Below are positions 47,701-54,772 of a stretch of DNA of 59,409 nucleotides, in pieces; the first letter of the stretch is position 1, and every line of letters begins with the position of its first letter. The position numbers and the translations under genes were made by a program. The notes under the pieces are model-generated. The model did no database searches. It was not told the origin of the DNA and saw only the letters and a program-made list of their open reading frames with translations. Origin of the DNA: Fibrobacter succinogenes (GTDB taxonomy: Bacteria > Fibrobacterota > Fibrobacteria > Fibrobacterales > Fibrobacteraceae); assembly GCA_902794535.1 (NCBI GenBank), contig CADBHQ010000025.1:1-59409 (forward strand), given 5' to 3'.

Positions 47701-48091
47701 CCGGCAGGCGCATCAAGAACGAATCCAGCGGACACACCGTAATAAACGGGTCTTCGCTTTCTATATCGCGGAAAAACTTGAGGCGTTCTTCGACAACCCC
47801 TTCGAACGGCACCTTCTTTTCGTAAGGTTTCAAGCCAATCGACGGGAAAAAGCGGACAAAATTTTCGCCTAAAAGCCCTTCCAGATTTTCGACCCAATTC
47901 TCGGCGCTCTTGTAGTCCTTCGCCACCACCAGAATCGGGTTCGGCTTTTTAAGGAACCGGGTCGCCACCATCATAGCAGCCGCCGGAACCGTCGCCCCGT
48001 TTACATGAATCGCGCCCCCTTCAGCCTTGCTAAAGAGGTTAAGCGTTTCACTGCGGGCAAACGTAATGAATTCTGAAAGGGATTCTACCAT
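44717..48091 (-). CDS. mfd: Transcription-repair coupling factor
   Basis: 1124 residues, full length. Removes stalled RNA polymerase and recruits UvrA. Order: UvrB-like N-terminal domains (VVAKDYKSAENWVENLEGLL, FFGDEIESIRSFD), the CarD-like RNA polymerase-interacting domain (DYVSHEDHGVGKYLG-like region and LLEYAGGDKLKFPVADL), RecG-like helicase with GDVGFGKTEVAMRAAF (Walker A), LLIIDEEQKFGV (DEEQ box) and SMSATPIPRSL, the TRG motif QMRGRVGR, and the C-terminal TRCF domain. TATCTTTC ends 7 nt before the ATG on the minus strand. Divergent from the tmRNA gene. Confidence 0.97.
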   Translation of the reverse strand: MVESLSEFITFARSETLNLFSKAEGGAIHVNGATVPAAAMMVATRFLKKPNPILVVAKDYKSAENWVENLEGLLGENFVRFFPSIGLKPYEKKVPFEGVVEERLKFFRDIESEDPFITVCPLDSFLMRLPAPHTVMKDCLELKVGGVAEPSSLRPWFLDHGFVEQPVVSGVGEFSIRGCIVDVNCLLYPHPIRIEFFGDEIESIRSFDIFSQRSVETMKSVKLFPMGEFTVKEHEAACYNGDLSGLWWHRGRYQTLNSSLLDYLPKASLVFEELSLLSENAAKYYLNCENTFREVREVDTEAVDPAHTWFKMGELSRQFVGRTSMDVSRVQLNDGNSHELNCKPQDFSSNGTDSVAKEIEEFAARGGTVYVVAPTAGALGRIKQMLEGLPVEDYIVGNMSEGFWLEDDGIAFLTETRIFNRHSNKTRKRKIAGSVSSALMIESLNRGDFVSHEDHGVGKYLGLVRVNVNGGMVDCALLEYAGGDKLKFPVADLQKIERLDTQENAPKLDRLGGKAWENLKERVKKKVIQIARELVELYAKRELVEGFDFPPDGKLQKEFEDAFEYDPTPDQVKATEDIKRDMESRRPMDRLICGDVGFGKTEVAMRAAFKCVVSKKQVVLLVPTTILAAQHYENFMDRFAGFGVNIALVNRYKSAKEKKEIFKQVSEGKVDILVGTHSLLSEKNQFKDLGLLIIDEEQKFGVKQKEKLREMRLAVDTLSMSATPIPRSLHLSMTGVRDISLINTPPMNRLPVETKLMKRDDMVIKQAIEDELARGGQVFIVNDRVQSIYELADDIEQLVPEAHIGIAHGQMNDRDLENAMEAFISRKFDILVSTSIIESGLDVPNANTIIIMNAHHFGISQLYQMRGRVGRSSVLAKALLVIPSQHEISPESMRRLKALEQFTDLGSGYQLAMRDLEIRGAGNLLGQEQHGFIAEVGFETYVRLVREAVEQLRGGPSEKPIQPRVELGVDAYLPEDYIQDGLTRISMYQRISRVSHTDEIAGLAQELADRFGPVPEAAKMLLLVTEIGLLAGRLRIQGLVQRKGMLAATFVEFPPPDPRIISEMYANTQFPMRIMGGSPLQVVIELGKGNAIELAEKALKEFRAFAVIKADSTVVKSNSPTQTN

Positions 48092-48180
48092 TGAGGCGAA
48101 AGATAGAAAAAAGCTATTCTTCCGACAAAAAAGGCATTTCGCTGTTACACAAGCATCTTTCCATCCAATTATTATTTTTC

Positions 48181-48186
48181 TATATT
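48181..48186 (+). promoter_or_regulatory. ssrA promoter -10 element
   Basis: TATATT followed by GAGACTAAACACCGGGGG. The distance fits a start at the first copy of the tmRNA 5' end (48200), not at the intact gene 151 bp further on. Confidence 0.5.
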
Positions 48187-48195
48187 GAGACTAAA

Positions 48196-48346
48196 CACCG
48201 GGGGTGCTCTGGTTTGCCTCGCCTAACGCTATTCGCGTTAAGCTCGCCCTACGGGCCTTGCGCTCACTTCGTGAGTTTAAGGGCCTAAATGCTCGCTAGC
48301 TCGCATTTAGTCGACGAGTCTCAACCAGAGCATCCCCGGCGCAAAG
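48196..48346. repeat. Multi-hairpin element duplicating the tmRNA 5' end (element T)
   Basis: CACCGGGGGTGCTCTGGTTT occurs at 48196-48215 and again at the true tmRNA start, 48347-48366. Between them: GCCTAACGC/GCGTTAAGC, GCCC-TAC-GGGC, CTCACTTCGTGAG, an 8-bp stem CTAAATGC/GCATTTAG (48285-48292/48303-48310) followed by TCGA, then an inverted near-copy of the tmRNA end (CAACCAGAG-CATCCCCGG, 48322-48339). Same order of parts as element P at tRNA-Pro. It lies between the ssrA promoter and the gene. Confidence 0.8.
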
Positions 48347-48350
48347 CACC

Positions 48351-48707
48351 GGGGGTGCTCTGGTTTCGACAGGGTTACCGAAGTGTTAGTTGCAAGCCGA
48401 GGTCTCAGACGAGGGCACTCGTAAAAAAGTCTGAAAAAAAATAAGTGCTGACGAAAACTACGCACTCGCTGCCTAATTAACGGCAACGCCGGGCCTCATT
48501 CCGCTCCCATCGGGGTGAAAGTCCGGACGCAATATGGGATAGGATTCTCGCATGCCTGGGGCTAGAGTCCGAGATTCACTAGGCTGGTCAAAGTCCGCGC
48601 CGACCTTCTTGGGCGTAGATCAGACGAGACCTTAAATACGAAGGGAACGCTTGTAGGAACGTGCATGGACGTGATTTTGGACAGGGGTTCGACTCCCCTC
48701 ACCTCCA
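48351..48707 (+). ncRNA. ssrA: tmRNA
   Basis: Rescues stalled ribosomes. 5' end GGGGGTGCTCTGG and 3' end GGTTCGACTCCCCTCACCTC-CA form the tRNA-like part (acceptor GGGGGTG with CACCTCC, T-loop GTTCGAC). The resume frame at 48447 reads GCT GAC GAA AAC TAC GCA CTC GCT GCC TAA, encoding the tag ADENYALAA. CCA is not encoded. The 5' end is duplicated 151 bp upstream by element T, so a long leader must be processed. Confidence 0.97.
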
Positions 48708-48710
48708 TAA

Positions 48711-48743
48711 AGAAAAAGGACTCTTTAAGAGTCCTTTTTCTTT
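48711..48743 (+). terminator. ssrA terminator
   Basis: AAAAAGGACTC-TTTA-AGAGTCCTTTTT followed by CTTTATG. Confidence 0.9.
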
Positions 48744-48753
48744 ATGTTATTAA

Positions 48754-48849
48754 AAGACCGCTCGGCTCTATCGCACAAATAAAACGTGATTTCGCCTCGC
48801 TCTCGCCACCACGACTCATTGATATGAGTCGCTTGTGGCTCACAAAAAC
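48754..48849. repeat. Covarying hairpin repeat, copy 2
   Basis: Homologous to 43481-43575. The stems keep pairing with changed bases: GCCAC/GTGGC (48805-48809/48835-48839) instead of GCAAC/GTTGC, and CGACTCA/TGAGTCG (48812-48818/48825-48831) instead of CGCCTCG/CGAGGCG. A fragment GTTCGGCTCT follows at 48851. It lies between the tmRNA terminator and lexA. Confidence 0.75.
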
Positions 48850-48910
48850 CGTTCGGCTCTTCTGATAACATAAAATTTGTAAAATAATGAAATTTTGTGC
48901 AGTGAACCTA

Positions 48911-48941
48911 TTGACAATTGCCCAATTGTGCATTATATTTG
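48911..48941 (+). promoter_or_regulatory. lexA promoter with LexA box
   Basis: TTGACA (48911-48916), 17-bp spacer, TATATTTG (48934-48941). The spacer contains TGCCCAATTGTGCA (48919-48932), an exact match to TGCNC-N4-GTGCA. A repressor bound there would block the promoter, giving autoregulation of lexA. Confidence 0.85.
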
Positions 48942-48974
48942 TATATGTAATTTACAAAAAGCGAGGTCCAACTC

Positions 48975-49625
48975 ATGGAAAACAACAGCAAACGCAAAGA
49001 GCTAACCACTCGTCAAGAAGAAATCTTGGAATACATCAAGAAGTATTCCAAGGAAAACCGCATGCCGCCTACGGTCCGCGAAATCGGCAACCATTTCGAA
49101 ATTTCTTCGACAAACGGCGTTCGTTCCATCCTCGCAGCCCTCATCAAGAAGGGCTATATCAACCGCTCCCCCAGACTTAGCCGCGGTATCGAAGTTGTCG
49201 ACAGCGGCAATAACGAAGCTTCGGAAGCACCGACCAATACCATTGAAATTCCTATCGTGGGCCGCGTCGCTGCCGGTACGCCGATTCTTGCTGTGCAGAA
49301 CCTCGAAGGCACCGTCACGATTGACCGCGACTTCCTCGCATGCCGTTCCGATGTCTTTGCACTCCGCGTCAAGGGCGACTCCATGATCAACGCAGGCATT
49401 CTCGATGGCGACTTGATTTTCGCTCGCCAGCAAAAGACGGCTGACCGCGGTGAAATCATCGTGGCCCAGGTCGACAACGAAGCTACCGTCAAGTATTACC
49501 ACCCCGCCGCAGACCATATCGAACTGCGTCCGGCCAACCCGCGTTACCGCCCGATTATTGTCAAGAAGGACAAGCACTTCTCTATCGCAGGCAAGCTCAT
49601 CGGCGTCATGCGTAAGGTGAACTAA
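48975..49625 (+). CDS. lexA: LexA repressor
   Basis: 216 residues. SOS repressor that cleaves itself with RecA*. N-terminal winged helix ([40 protein letters not shown]), then the S24 peptidase domain with cleavage site Ala100-Gly101 (GRVAAGTP), catalytic Ser136 (KGDSM) and Lys173 (EATVKYY). GCGAGG lies before the ATG. The LexA box in its own promoter supports autoregulation; no second full box was seen elsewhere in the window by eye. Confidence 0.97.
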   Translation: MENNSKRKELTTRQEEILEYIKKYSKENRMPPTVREIGNHFEISSTNGVRSILAALIKKGYINRSPRLSRGIEVVDSGNNEASEAPTNTIEIPIVGRVAAGTPILAVQNLEGTVTIDRDFLACRSDVFALRVKGDSMINAGILDGDLIFARQQKTADRGEIIVAQVDNEATVKYYHPAADHIELRPANPRYRPIIVKKDKHFSIAGKLIGVMRKVN

Positions 49626-49684
49626 CTAGAGACCGCGCCGACTACGGCGCCCTCGCCCGCCCATCGAAAAACTCGCTTATAAAG

Positions 49685-49719
49685 AAATCCGCCCTCGGTT
49701 GAACCGGGAGCGGATTTTT
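49685..49719. terminator. Terminator between lexA and the H1-like gene
   Basis: AAATCCGC and GCGGATTT enclose a second pairing CTCGGTT/AACCGGGAG, with T-run after it; it can serve both convergent genes. Confidence 0.8.
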
Positions 49720-49744
49720 AATTTCTGACTTTGTCCGAAAGGAA

Positions 49745-50821
49745 TTAATCTTCCATTTCGGCGAGATCTTCTTCAGCTTCCTTCAGGTCGTCTGCGTCCG
49801 GTCCGATAATATCGTCATCTTCTTCATCCAGAGAGTCGCCGTCCATGGCACCGAGCTGGTATTCCACCTTGCGGGCTTCCTTGGACTGACCGAGCTTAAG
49901 GATGGCAGCGCATTCTTCGCAGAAGCCGAGATGCTTGTCGACCCAGAATTCCGGAGACACGAGGTTGCGGTTGCAGCGCGTGCACATCTGCGTGGCAGCT
50001 TCGCGTTCGAACATCTTGTTCTGTTCTTCGAGTTCCTTAAGAATGCGTTCCGTCAGTTCTTCCTGCGTTTCTTCGGCAAGAGACGACTTGTGGCGGATTG
50101 CAGAGGTCGGCTTCATGTCAAGGTTCTTGACATCGCTGGACATCTTCTTCTTGTTAGAGCGGTCTTCGGATTCGTCGACCTTCACAAACATGATGGTCTT
50201 CGAAAGGCGCTTGACACCCTGCAGGAGCACGGCGTAAGCATAATCCGGAGCATTCTTAGACTTCTTTTCGGCAACCGGAGTTTCGACCGACTGTTCGACT
50301 TCAACCGGCTTAACTTCAACCTTTGCCGGAGCCTTTTCTACCGGGGCCTTTTCGACCGGAGCTTTTGCAGCCGGCTTTGCCGGAGCCTTCGGTTCGGGCT
50401 TGGCGACAGCCTTCGGAGCAGGCTTTGCAGCGACCTTAGCAGGAGCGGCTTTTGCCGGAGCAGCCTTCGGTGCCGGAGCCTTTGCGGCGGGCTTAGCGGC
50501 GGCCTTCGGAGCAGGCTTTGCTGCCTTAGCAGGAGCGACCTTTGCCGGAGCAGCCTTCGGTGCCGGTTTCTTAGAGTCCTTCGCCTTCGGGGCCGGCTTT
50601 GCCGGTTTTGCCGGAGCCTTTACTGCCGGTTTTGCAGCAGGCTTCTTTGCCGGAGCCTTGGCAGGCTTTGCCGGTGCAGCCTTCTTAGCAGGCTTTGCAG
50701 CGGGCTTCTTTGCCGGAGCCTTGGCAGCGGGTTTAGCAGGAGCGGCCTTCTTGGCAGGTTTAGCGGCGGGCTTTTTTGCCGGAGCCTTGCTTGCCTTGGA
50801 CGATACTTTTTTAGAACTCAT
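49745..50821 (-). CDS. Histone H1-like Ala/Lys/Pro-rich protein with DksA-type zinc finger
   Basis: 358 residues. Residues 1-170 are almost only Ala, Lys and Pro (AKKPAAKPAKKAAPAKP units), like histone H1 tails and AlgP/Hc1-type bacterial proteins that bind DNA. Residues 195-245 look folded (YAYAVLLQGVKRLSKTIMFV), 250-275 is a charged helix (EELTERILKELEEQNKMFER), then C280-x2-C283-x17-C301-x2-C304, exactly the DksA/TraR zinc-finger spacing, and an acidic tail (DEEDDDIIGPDADD). It may link nucleoid binding with RNA polymerase or a protein partner; this is inference. The cyclophilin gene ends 3 bp upstream, so the two are an operon. Confidence 0.85.
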   Translation of the reverse strand: MSSKKVSSKASKAPAKKPAAKPAKKAAPAKPAAKAPAKKPAAKPAKKAAPAKPAKAPAKKPAAKPAVKAPAKPAKPAPKAKDSKKPAPKAAPAKVAPAKAAKPAPKAAAKPAAKAPAPKAAPAKAAPAKVAAKPAPKAVAKPEPKAPAKPAAKAPVEKAPVEKAPAKVEVKPVEVEQSVETPVAEKKSKNAPDYAYAVLLQGVKRLSKTIMFVKVDESEDRSNKKKMSSDVKNLDMKPTSAIRHKSSLAEETQEELTERILKELEEQNKMFEREAATQMCTRCNRNLVSPEFWVDKHLGFCEECAAILKLGQSKEARKVEYQLGAMDGDSLDEEDDDIIGPDADDLKEAEEDLAEMED

Positions 50822-50824
50822 AGA

Positions 50825-51373
50825 TTACTTCTTTTCCACGATAGTGATGTTAATAATTTTATCATCGGGTTCAATGCGGCAAACGACATCTTCGCCTTCA
50901 AGAACCTTGCCGAAAACCGTATGCTTGCCATCTAAGTGGTGCTGCGGAGTCTGCGTAATAAAGAACTGCGAACCGTTCGTATTCGGACCACGGTTGGCCA
51001 TCGAAATCACGCCGGCTTCATGCTTAAGCTTTGAAATTTCGTCATCGATTGTATAGCCCGGGCCACCCTTGCCATTACCTTCGGGGTCGCCACCCTGGAT
51101 CATGAATCCAGGAATCACGCGATGGAACGTAAGGCCGTTGTAAAAGCCCTTGTTTGCAAGGTCTACAAAATTGGCCACGGTATTGGGAGCAGCCTTAAAA
51201 TCGAGCGAAAGCACAATCTTGCCTTCGTGCGTTTCGATTACGGCTTCAATCGCCTTGATTCCAGAGTAATCCTTGTTGAAAACTTTTCCTTCAGCAAATC
51301 CAAAACTGAAAAAGCCGAGTACGAGGGCAGAAACGAGAGCGATAAAAACTAACGGTCTTTTCATATCAACCAT
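50825..51373 (-). CDS. Periplasmic cyclophilin-type peptidyl-prolyl isomerase
   Basis: About 182 residues. Signal peptide in [23 protein letters not shown] at 51373 or 51364 are both possible, with no strong ribosome binding site. Cyclophilin core: [72 protein letters not shown], with active-site Arg in FHRVI. It helps fold exported proteins. Overlaps the upstream region of the divergent lepA gene. Confidence 0.92.
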   Translation of the reverse strand: MVDMKRPLVFIALVSALVLGFFSFGFAEGKVFNKDYSGIKAIEAVIETHEGKIVLSLDFKAAPNTVANFVDLANKGFYNGLTFHRVIPGFMIQGGDPEGNGKGGPGYTIDDEISKLKHEAGVISMANRGPNTNGSQFFITQTPQHHLDGKHTVFGKVLEGEDVVCRIEPDDKIINITIVEKK

Positions 51374-51509
51374 GATTGATGGTGCACATCTTTGATTTAT
51401 ATTGTTAATATAGCTTTTTTTGTCAAAGCCCATTGTGCATTTTCTATATTTAGCCCGAAAAATTAGCAGTATTCACCGGGCTACTACGCCCGATAATCTT
51501 ATTGTACTT

Positions 51510-53330
51510 ATGCCGCAAAACGACAACATTAGAAATTTCAGCATTATCGCCCATATCGACCACGGCAAATCGACGCTTGCCGACCGCATGATCGAACTGA
51601 CCAAGACTGTCGCCAAAAACGAAATGACAAATCAGCTCTTGGACGACATGGACCTGGAACGCGAACGCGGCATTACCATCAAGGCTCACGCCATCCGCAT
51701 GGTGTACGAAAAAGATGGCAAGGAATACATTCTGAATATGATCGATACGCCGGGGCACGTGGACTTCACCTACGAAGTCAGCCGTTCCCTGGCCGCTTGC
51801 GAAGGTGCCATTCTGGTGGTGGACGCAAGCCAAGGTATCGAAGCCCAGACGCTTTCGAACCTCTACCTCGCGCTTGAAAACGACCTCGAAATCATCCCGG
51901 TGCTGAACAAGGTGGACCTGCCGGGTGCTCAGCCCGACCATGTGGCTCAACTTGTGGGCGACCTTCTCGGTTACGACCCCGACAAGATTCCGCGCATTTC
52001 GGCAAAGACCGGCCTAAACGTGGATCAAGTTCTCGACAAAATTGTCGACGAAATTCCGGCCCCCAAGGGCGACAGCGGAAAGCCTCTCAAGGCACTCATC
52101 TTCGATTCCGTTTACGACTCCTACCGCGGCGTGATCAACTACATCCGCATTGTCGAAGGCACCCTCAAAGCCGGTATGAAAATCAAGATGATGAAAACCG
52201 GCGGCGAATATATGGTGACCGAAGTCGGTACATTCAGCATGCGCCGCGATCCGCGCCCCGAACTTTCGGAAGGCATGGTCGGTTACGTGCTCGCAAACGT
52301 GAAGACGATTAGCGATGTGAAAATCGGCGACACACTAACCGATTCCGCCAATCCGGCAACCGAGCCGCTCCCGGGCTACAAAGACATTCTACCGATGATC
52401 TATTCCGGTATCTACCCCATCAATCCGGAAGACTACAAGGACTTGCGCGAAGCTTTGGAAAAGCTCCGTCTGAACGATTCCGCTATTAGCTGGGAACCGG
52501 AAACTTCTGAAGCCCTGGGCTTCGGTTTCCGCACAGGGTTCCTCGGACTCTTGCACATGGAAATCGTGCAGGAACGTTTGGACCGCGAATTCAACGTGGA
52601 CATCATCACGACCGTACCGAACGTGGAATACCACGTGTACATGAGTGATGGCACGATGGTGAAAATCGAAAGCCCCTCCAAGCTCCCCGATGCCAGCCGT
52701 TACGACCACATTGAAGAACCCTACGTGAAGGCGCAGATCTTTACGCCCAAGGAATTCGTGGGTGCGCTCATGACGCTCTGCGAAGAAAAGCGTGGCGAAT
52801 TCGAGACCATGGAATACCTCGACGAAGAGAAAGTGATTCTTAAGTACAACCTGCCTCTCGCCGAAATCATGTTCGACTTCTACGACCGTCTGAAATCTGT
52901 GAGCCGCGGCTATGCAGGCCTCGACTACGCCCCGAGCGAATATCGCAGAAACAACCTGGTGAAGCTCGACATTCTTTTGAACGGCGACCCGGTGGATGCC
53001 TTCTCGGTGATTATTCACAAGGACAAGGCACACACTTATGCAAACGCCATCTGCGTGAAGCTTAAAGACCTTATTCCGCGCCAGCAGTTCGACGTGGCAA
53101 TCCAGGGTGCTATTGGCGGCAAGATCATTAGCCGCTCCACCGTGAAGGCTGTGCGTAAGGACGTGCTAGCCAAGTGCTATGGCGGTGACATTACCCGTAA
53201 GCGCAAACTCCTTGAAAAGCAGAAAGAAGGTAAGAAGCGCATGAAGAGCATCGGCTCTGTCGAAGTGCCGCAGAAGGCGTTCCTCGCCGTGCTTTCGCTT
53301 TCCGACAACTCCACCAACAACGGGGACTAA
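51510..53330 (+). CDS. lepA: Elongation factor 4 (LepA)
   Basis: 606 residues from ATGCCGCAAAACG at 51510; upstream in-frame codons give no family sequence. GTPase motifs [35 protein letters not shown] are intact, followed by domains II-IV and the LepA-specific C-terminus ([40 protein letters not shown]). Back-translocates or remodels ribosomes. The signal-peptidase-like gene begins 5 bp after the stop, matching the common lepA-lepB order. Confidence 0.97.
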   Translation: MPQNDNIRNFSIIAHIDHGKSTLADRMIELTKTVAKNEMTNQLLDDMDLERERGITIKAHAIRMVYEKDGKEYILNMIDTPGHVDFTYEVSRSLAACEGAILVVDASQGIEAQTLSNLYLALENDLEIIPVLNKVDLPGAQPDHVAQLVGDLLGYDPDKIPRISAKTGLNVDQVLDKIVDEIPAPKGDSGKPLKALIFDSVYDSYRGVINYIRIVEGTLKAGMKIKMMKTGGEYMVTEVGTFSMRRDPRPELSEGMVGYVLANVKTISDVKIGDTLTDSANPATEPLPGYKDILPMIYSGIYPINPEDYKDLREALEKLRLNDSAISWEPETSEALGFGFRTGFLGLLHMEIVQERLDREFNVDIITTVPNVEYHVYMSDGTMVKIESPSKLPDASRYDHIEEPYVKAQIFTPKEFVGALMTLCEEKRGEFETMEYLDEEKVILKYNLPLAEIMFDFYDRLKSVSRGYAGLDYAPSEYRRNNLVKLDILLNGDPVDAFSVIIHKDKAHTYANAICVKLKDLIPRQQFDVAIQGAIGGKIISRSTVKAVRKDVLAKCYGGDITRKRKLLEKQKEGKKRMKSIGSVEVPQKAFLAVLSLSDNSTNNGD

Positions 53331-53335
53331 GTCTA

Positions 53336-54535
53336 ATGTCCAGACTTTCGAGAAAGGTGAAAAGGCTGCAACGAAAGAATTCGCAAAGCCATATCTTTCT
53401 CTTGTTCCTGTTCTTGCTGTTTGTTGGCGGACTCGCTTTTGTCGCACGCATTTACGCACTCGCGCCCGTCAAGATTATGGACGCCTCGATGACGCCCAAG
53501 TTCAAGGAACACTCCATCCATTGGATGTGTAAGCTTCCACAATGTCTTTCCGAAATCAAGGACCAAGACATTGTCTGGCTTTCGCTCAAAAGCGGCGAAA
53601 CCATGGTGCGCAGGGTGCTTGCCATGCCGGGTGATTCCATTGAAATCACGGACAAAGGCCGCGTGCGTACGCCGCACCGCAATTTTAAATGGAAAGGCGA
53701 AGACGCCTTTATTCAAAGCCAAACGATTTACGTTCCTAAAGCCGGCGACACGCTCTATTTTGACAAATTAAACGACGTGGAGCAGGACTACATTTTGGCC
53801 TACCTGCATACGCATGGAGAAAAGATTGCTGTCAAGTCGACACTCTGGCAGGGCGACCGCGAAATCAACATTGACCGCGTAGGTGCCACCAAGATTGCAA
53901 ACCGCCAGGTTAGCCTTAAAGAAGTCGACTATTTGCCGTGGCAAGACCGCTACCTGATCGAGCTCCAGATTCGTCAGGCGGAACCGGGCAACGCTCCGAT
54001 TAAAATCAAGCGCGAACTGTTCCGCTTGAAGCCAGCCAAGCTCGAACTCAATCCCCCGCCAAGTTCTTCTGCAGATTCTACCGCAAGCGATTCCGTCAAG
54101 ACAGATTCTGTGAAAGTCGCTCTCACCGATTCTAGCAAAACCGCAAAGGCTGACACAACTCAAAAAGACACAACGAAAAAGGATTCTGCCGTTGCAGCAC
54201 CTGCAAAACCGGCGCCCGCAAAAGAAGAACCGGAGCAATATTTGGACGAGCCTCTGAACAAGATTGTGATTGAAGAAGACTGCTATTACGTGACATGCTT
54301 GAAGGGCTCTAGCTGCCCTGATTCACGCGAACTCGGCTACTTTACGCACAACGACTTTATCGGACGCTACTTGGAATGGCCGGACCGCTTCCAAAACCGA
54401 ATCATCGTTCCAGCCAAGAAAATCCTTGACAAATCAATTGAATACGTTCTTTCGCTCTTGACTCCAGAAGAAGATTCAGAAGAGAATACTTCAGACAATG
54501 AAGAAGCCGAAAACAAGAGCAATTCCACAAAGTAA
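53336..54535 (+). CDS. Signal peptidase I-like protein lacking the catalytic Lys
   Basis: 399 residues. Membrane anchor IFLLFLFLLFVGGLAFVARI, then box B APVKIMDASMTP with nucleophile Ser51. In box D, VRRVLAMPGDSIEI, the expected general-base Lys (IKRxxGLPGD in E. coli) is Arg92. The C-terminal box E corresponds to SCPDSRELGYFTHNDFIGR. Between D and E lies a long insertion with a Ser/Thr/Asp/Lys-rich linker (about 240-300). The position after lepA suggests a lepB paralogue, but with Lys replaced it may be inactive or use altered chemistry. Another SPase would be needed. Confidence 0.82.
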   Translation: MSRLSRKVKRLQRKNSQSHIFLLFLFLLFVGGLAFVARIYALAPVKIMDASMTPKFKEHSIHWMCKLPQCLSEIKDQDIVWLSLKSGETMVRRVLAMPGDSIEITDKGRVRTPHRNFKWKGEDAFIQSQTIYVPKAGDTLYFDKLNDVEQDYILAYLHTHGEKIAVKSTLWQGDREINIDRVGATKIANRQVSLKEVDYLPWQDRYLIELQIRQAEPGNAPIKIKRELFRLKPAKLELNPPPSSSADSTASDSVKTDSVKVALTDSSKTAKADTTQKDTTKKDSAVAAPAKPAPAKEEPEQYLDEPLNKIVIEEDCYYVTCLKGSSCPDSRELGYFTHNDFIGRYLEWPDRFQNRIIVPAKKILDKSIEYVLSLLTPEEDSEENTSDNEEAENKSNSTK

Positions 54536-54547
54536 AATTTTTTTTCG

Positions 54548-54684
54548 CCACACGGATCTGATTTTGCTAACGCAAAATTATATATAATGATTTGTTTTTA
54601 TAACAGGAATCACGTTAGTGATTCCCAATCAGTGTGACAATTTTATTGTTAAAAAATGCCGTTAGGCATTTCTAATCCGTGTGG
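54548..54684. repeat. GTTA-loop hairpin element with terminal inverted repeats, copy 2 (composite)
   Basis: Left end CCACACGGAT (54548-54557), ATTTTGC-TAAC-GCAAAAT (54561-54578), GGAATCAC-GTTA-GTGATTCC (54606-54625, the reverse complement of the hairpin in copy 1), an internal end-like AATCAGTGTG, AAATGCC-GTTA-GGCATTT (54654-54671) and right end AATCCGTGTGG (54674-54684). Confidence 0.75.
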
Positions 54685-54723
54685 CAACATCTAAGATCTT
54701 CACGCCTAATCGATACAATACAG

Positions 54724-54753
54724 AAAAGGTCGCGATATTGTCGCGACCTTTTG
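54724..54753. terminator. Terminator of the DUF2062-DUF1015 gene
   Basis: AAAAGGTCGCGA-TATTG-TCGCGACCTTTT; it can act on both strands between convergent genes. Confidence 0.85.
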
Positions 54754-54772
54754 AATTTCTATTGCTCAGCAA

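Noticed and set aside
51415..51440. Second LexA box upstream of lepA/cyclophilin
   Set aside because: GCCCATTGTGCA has only a 3-base centre and lacks the first T; it does not match TGCNC-N4-GTGCA.
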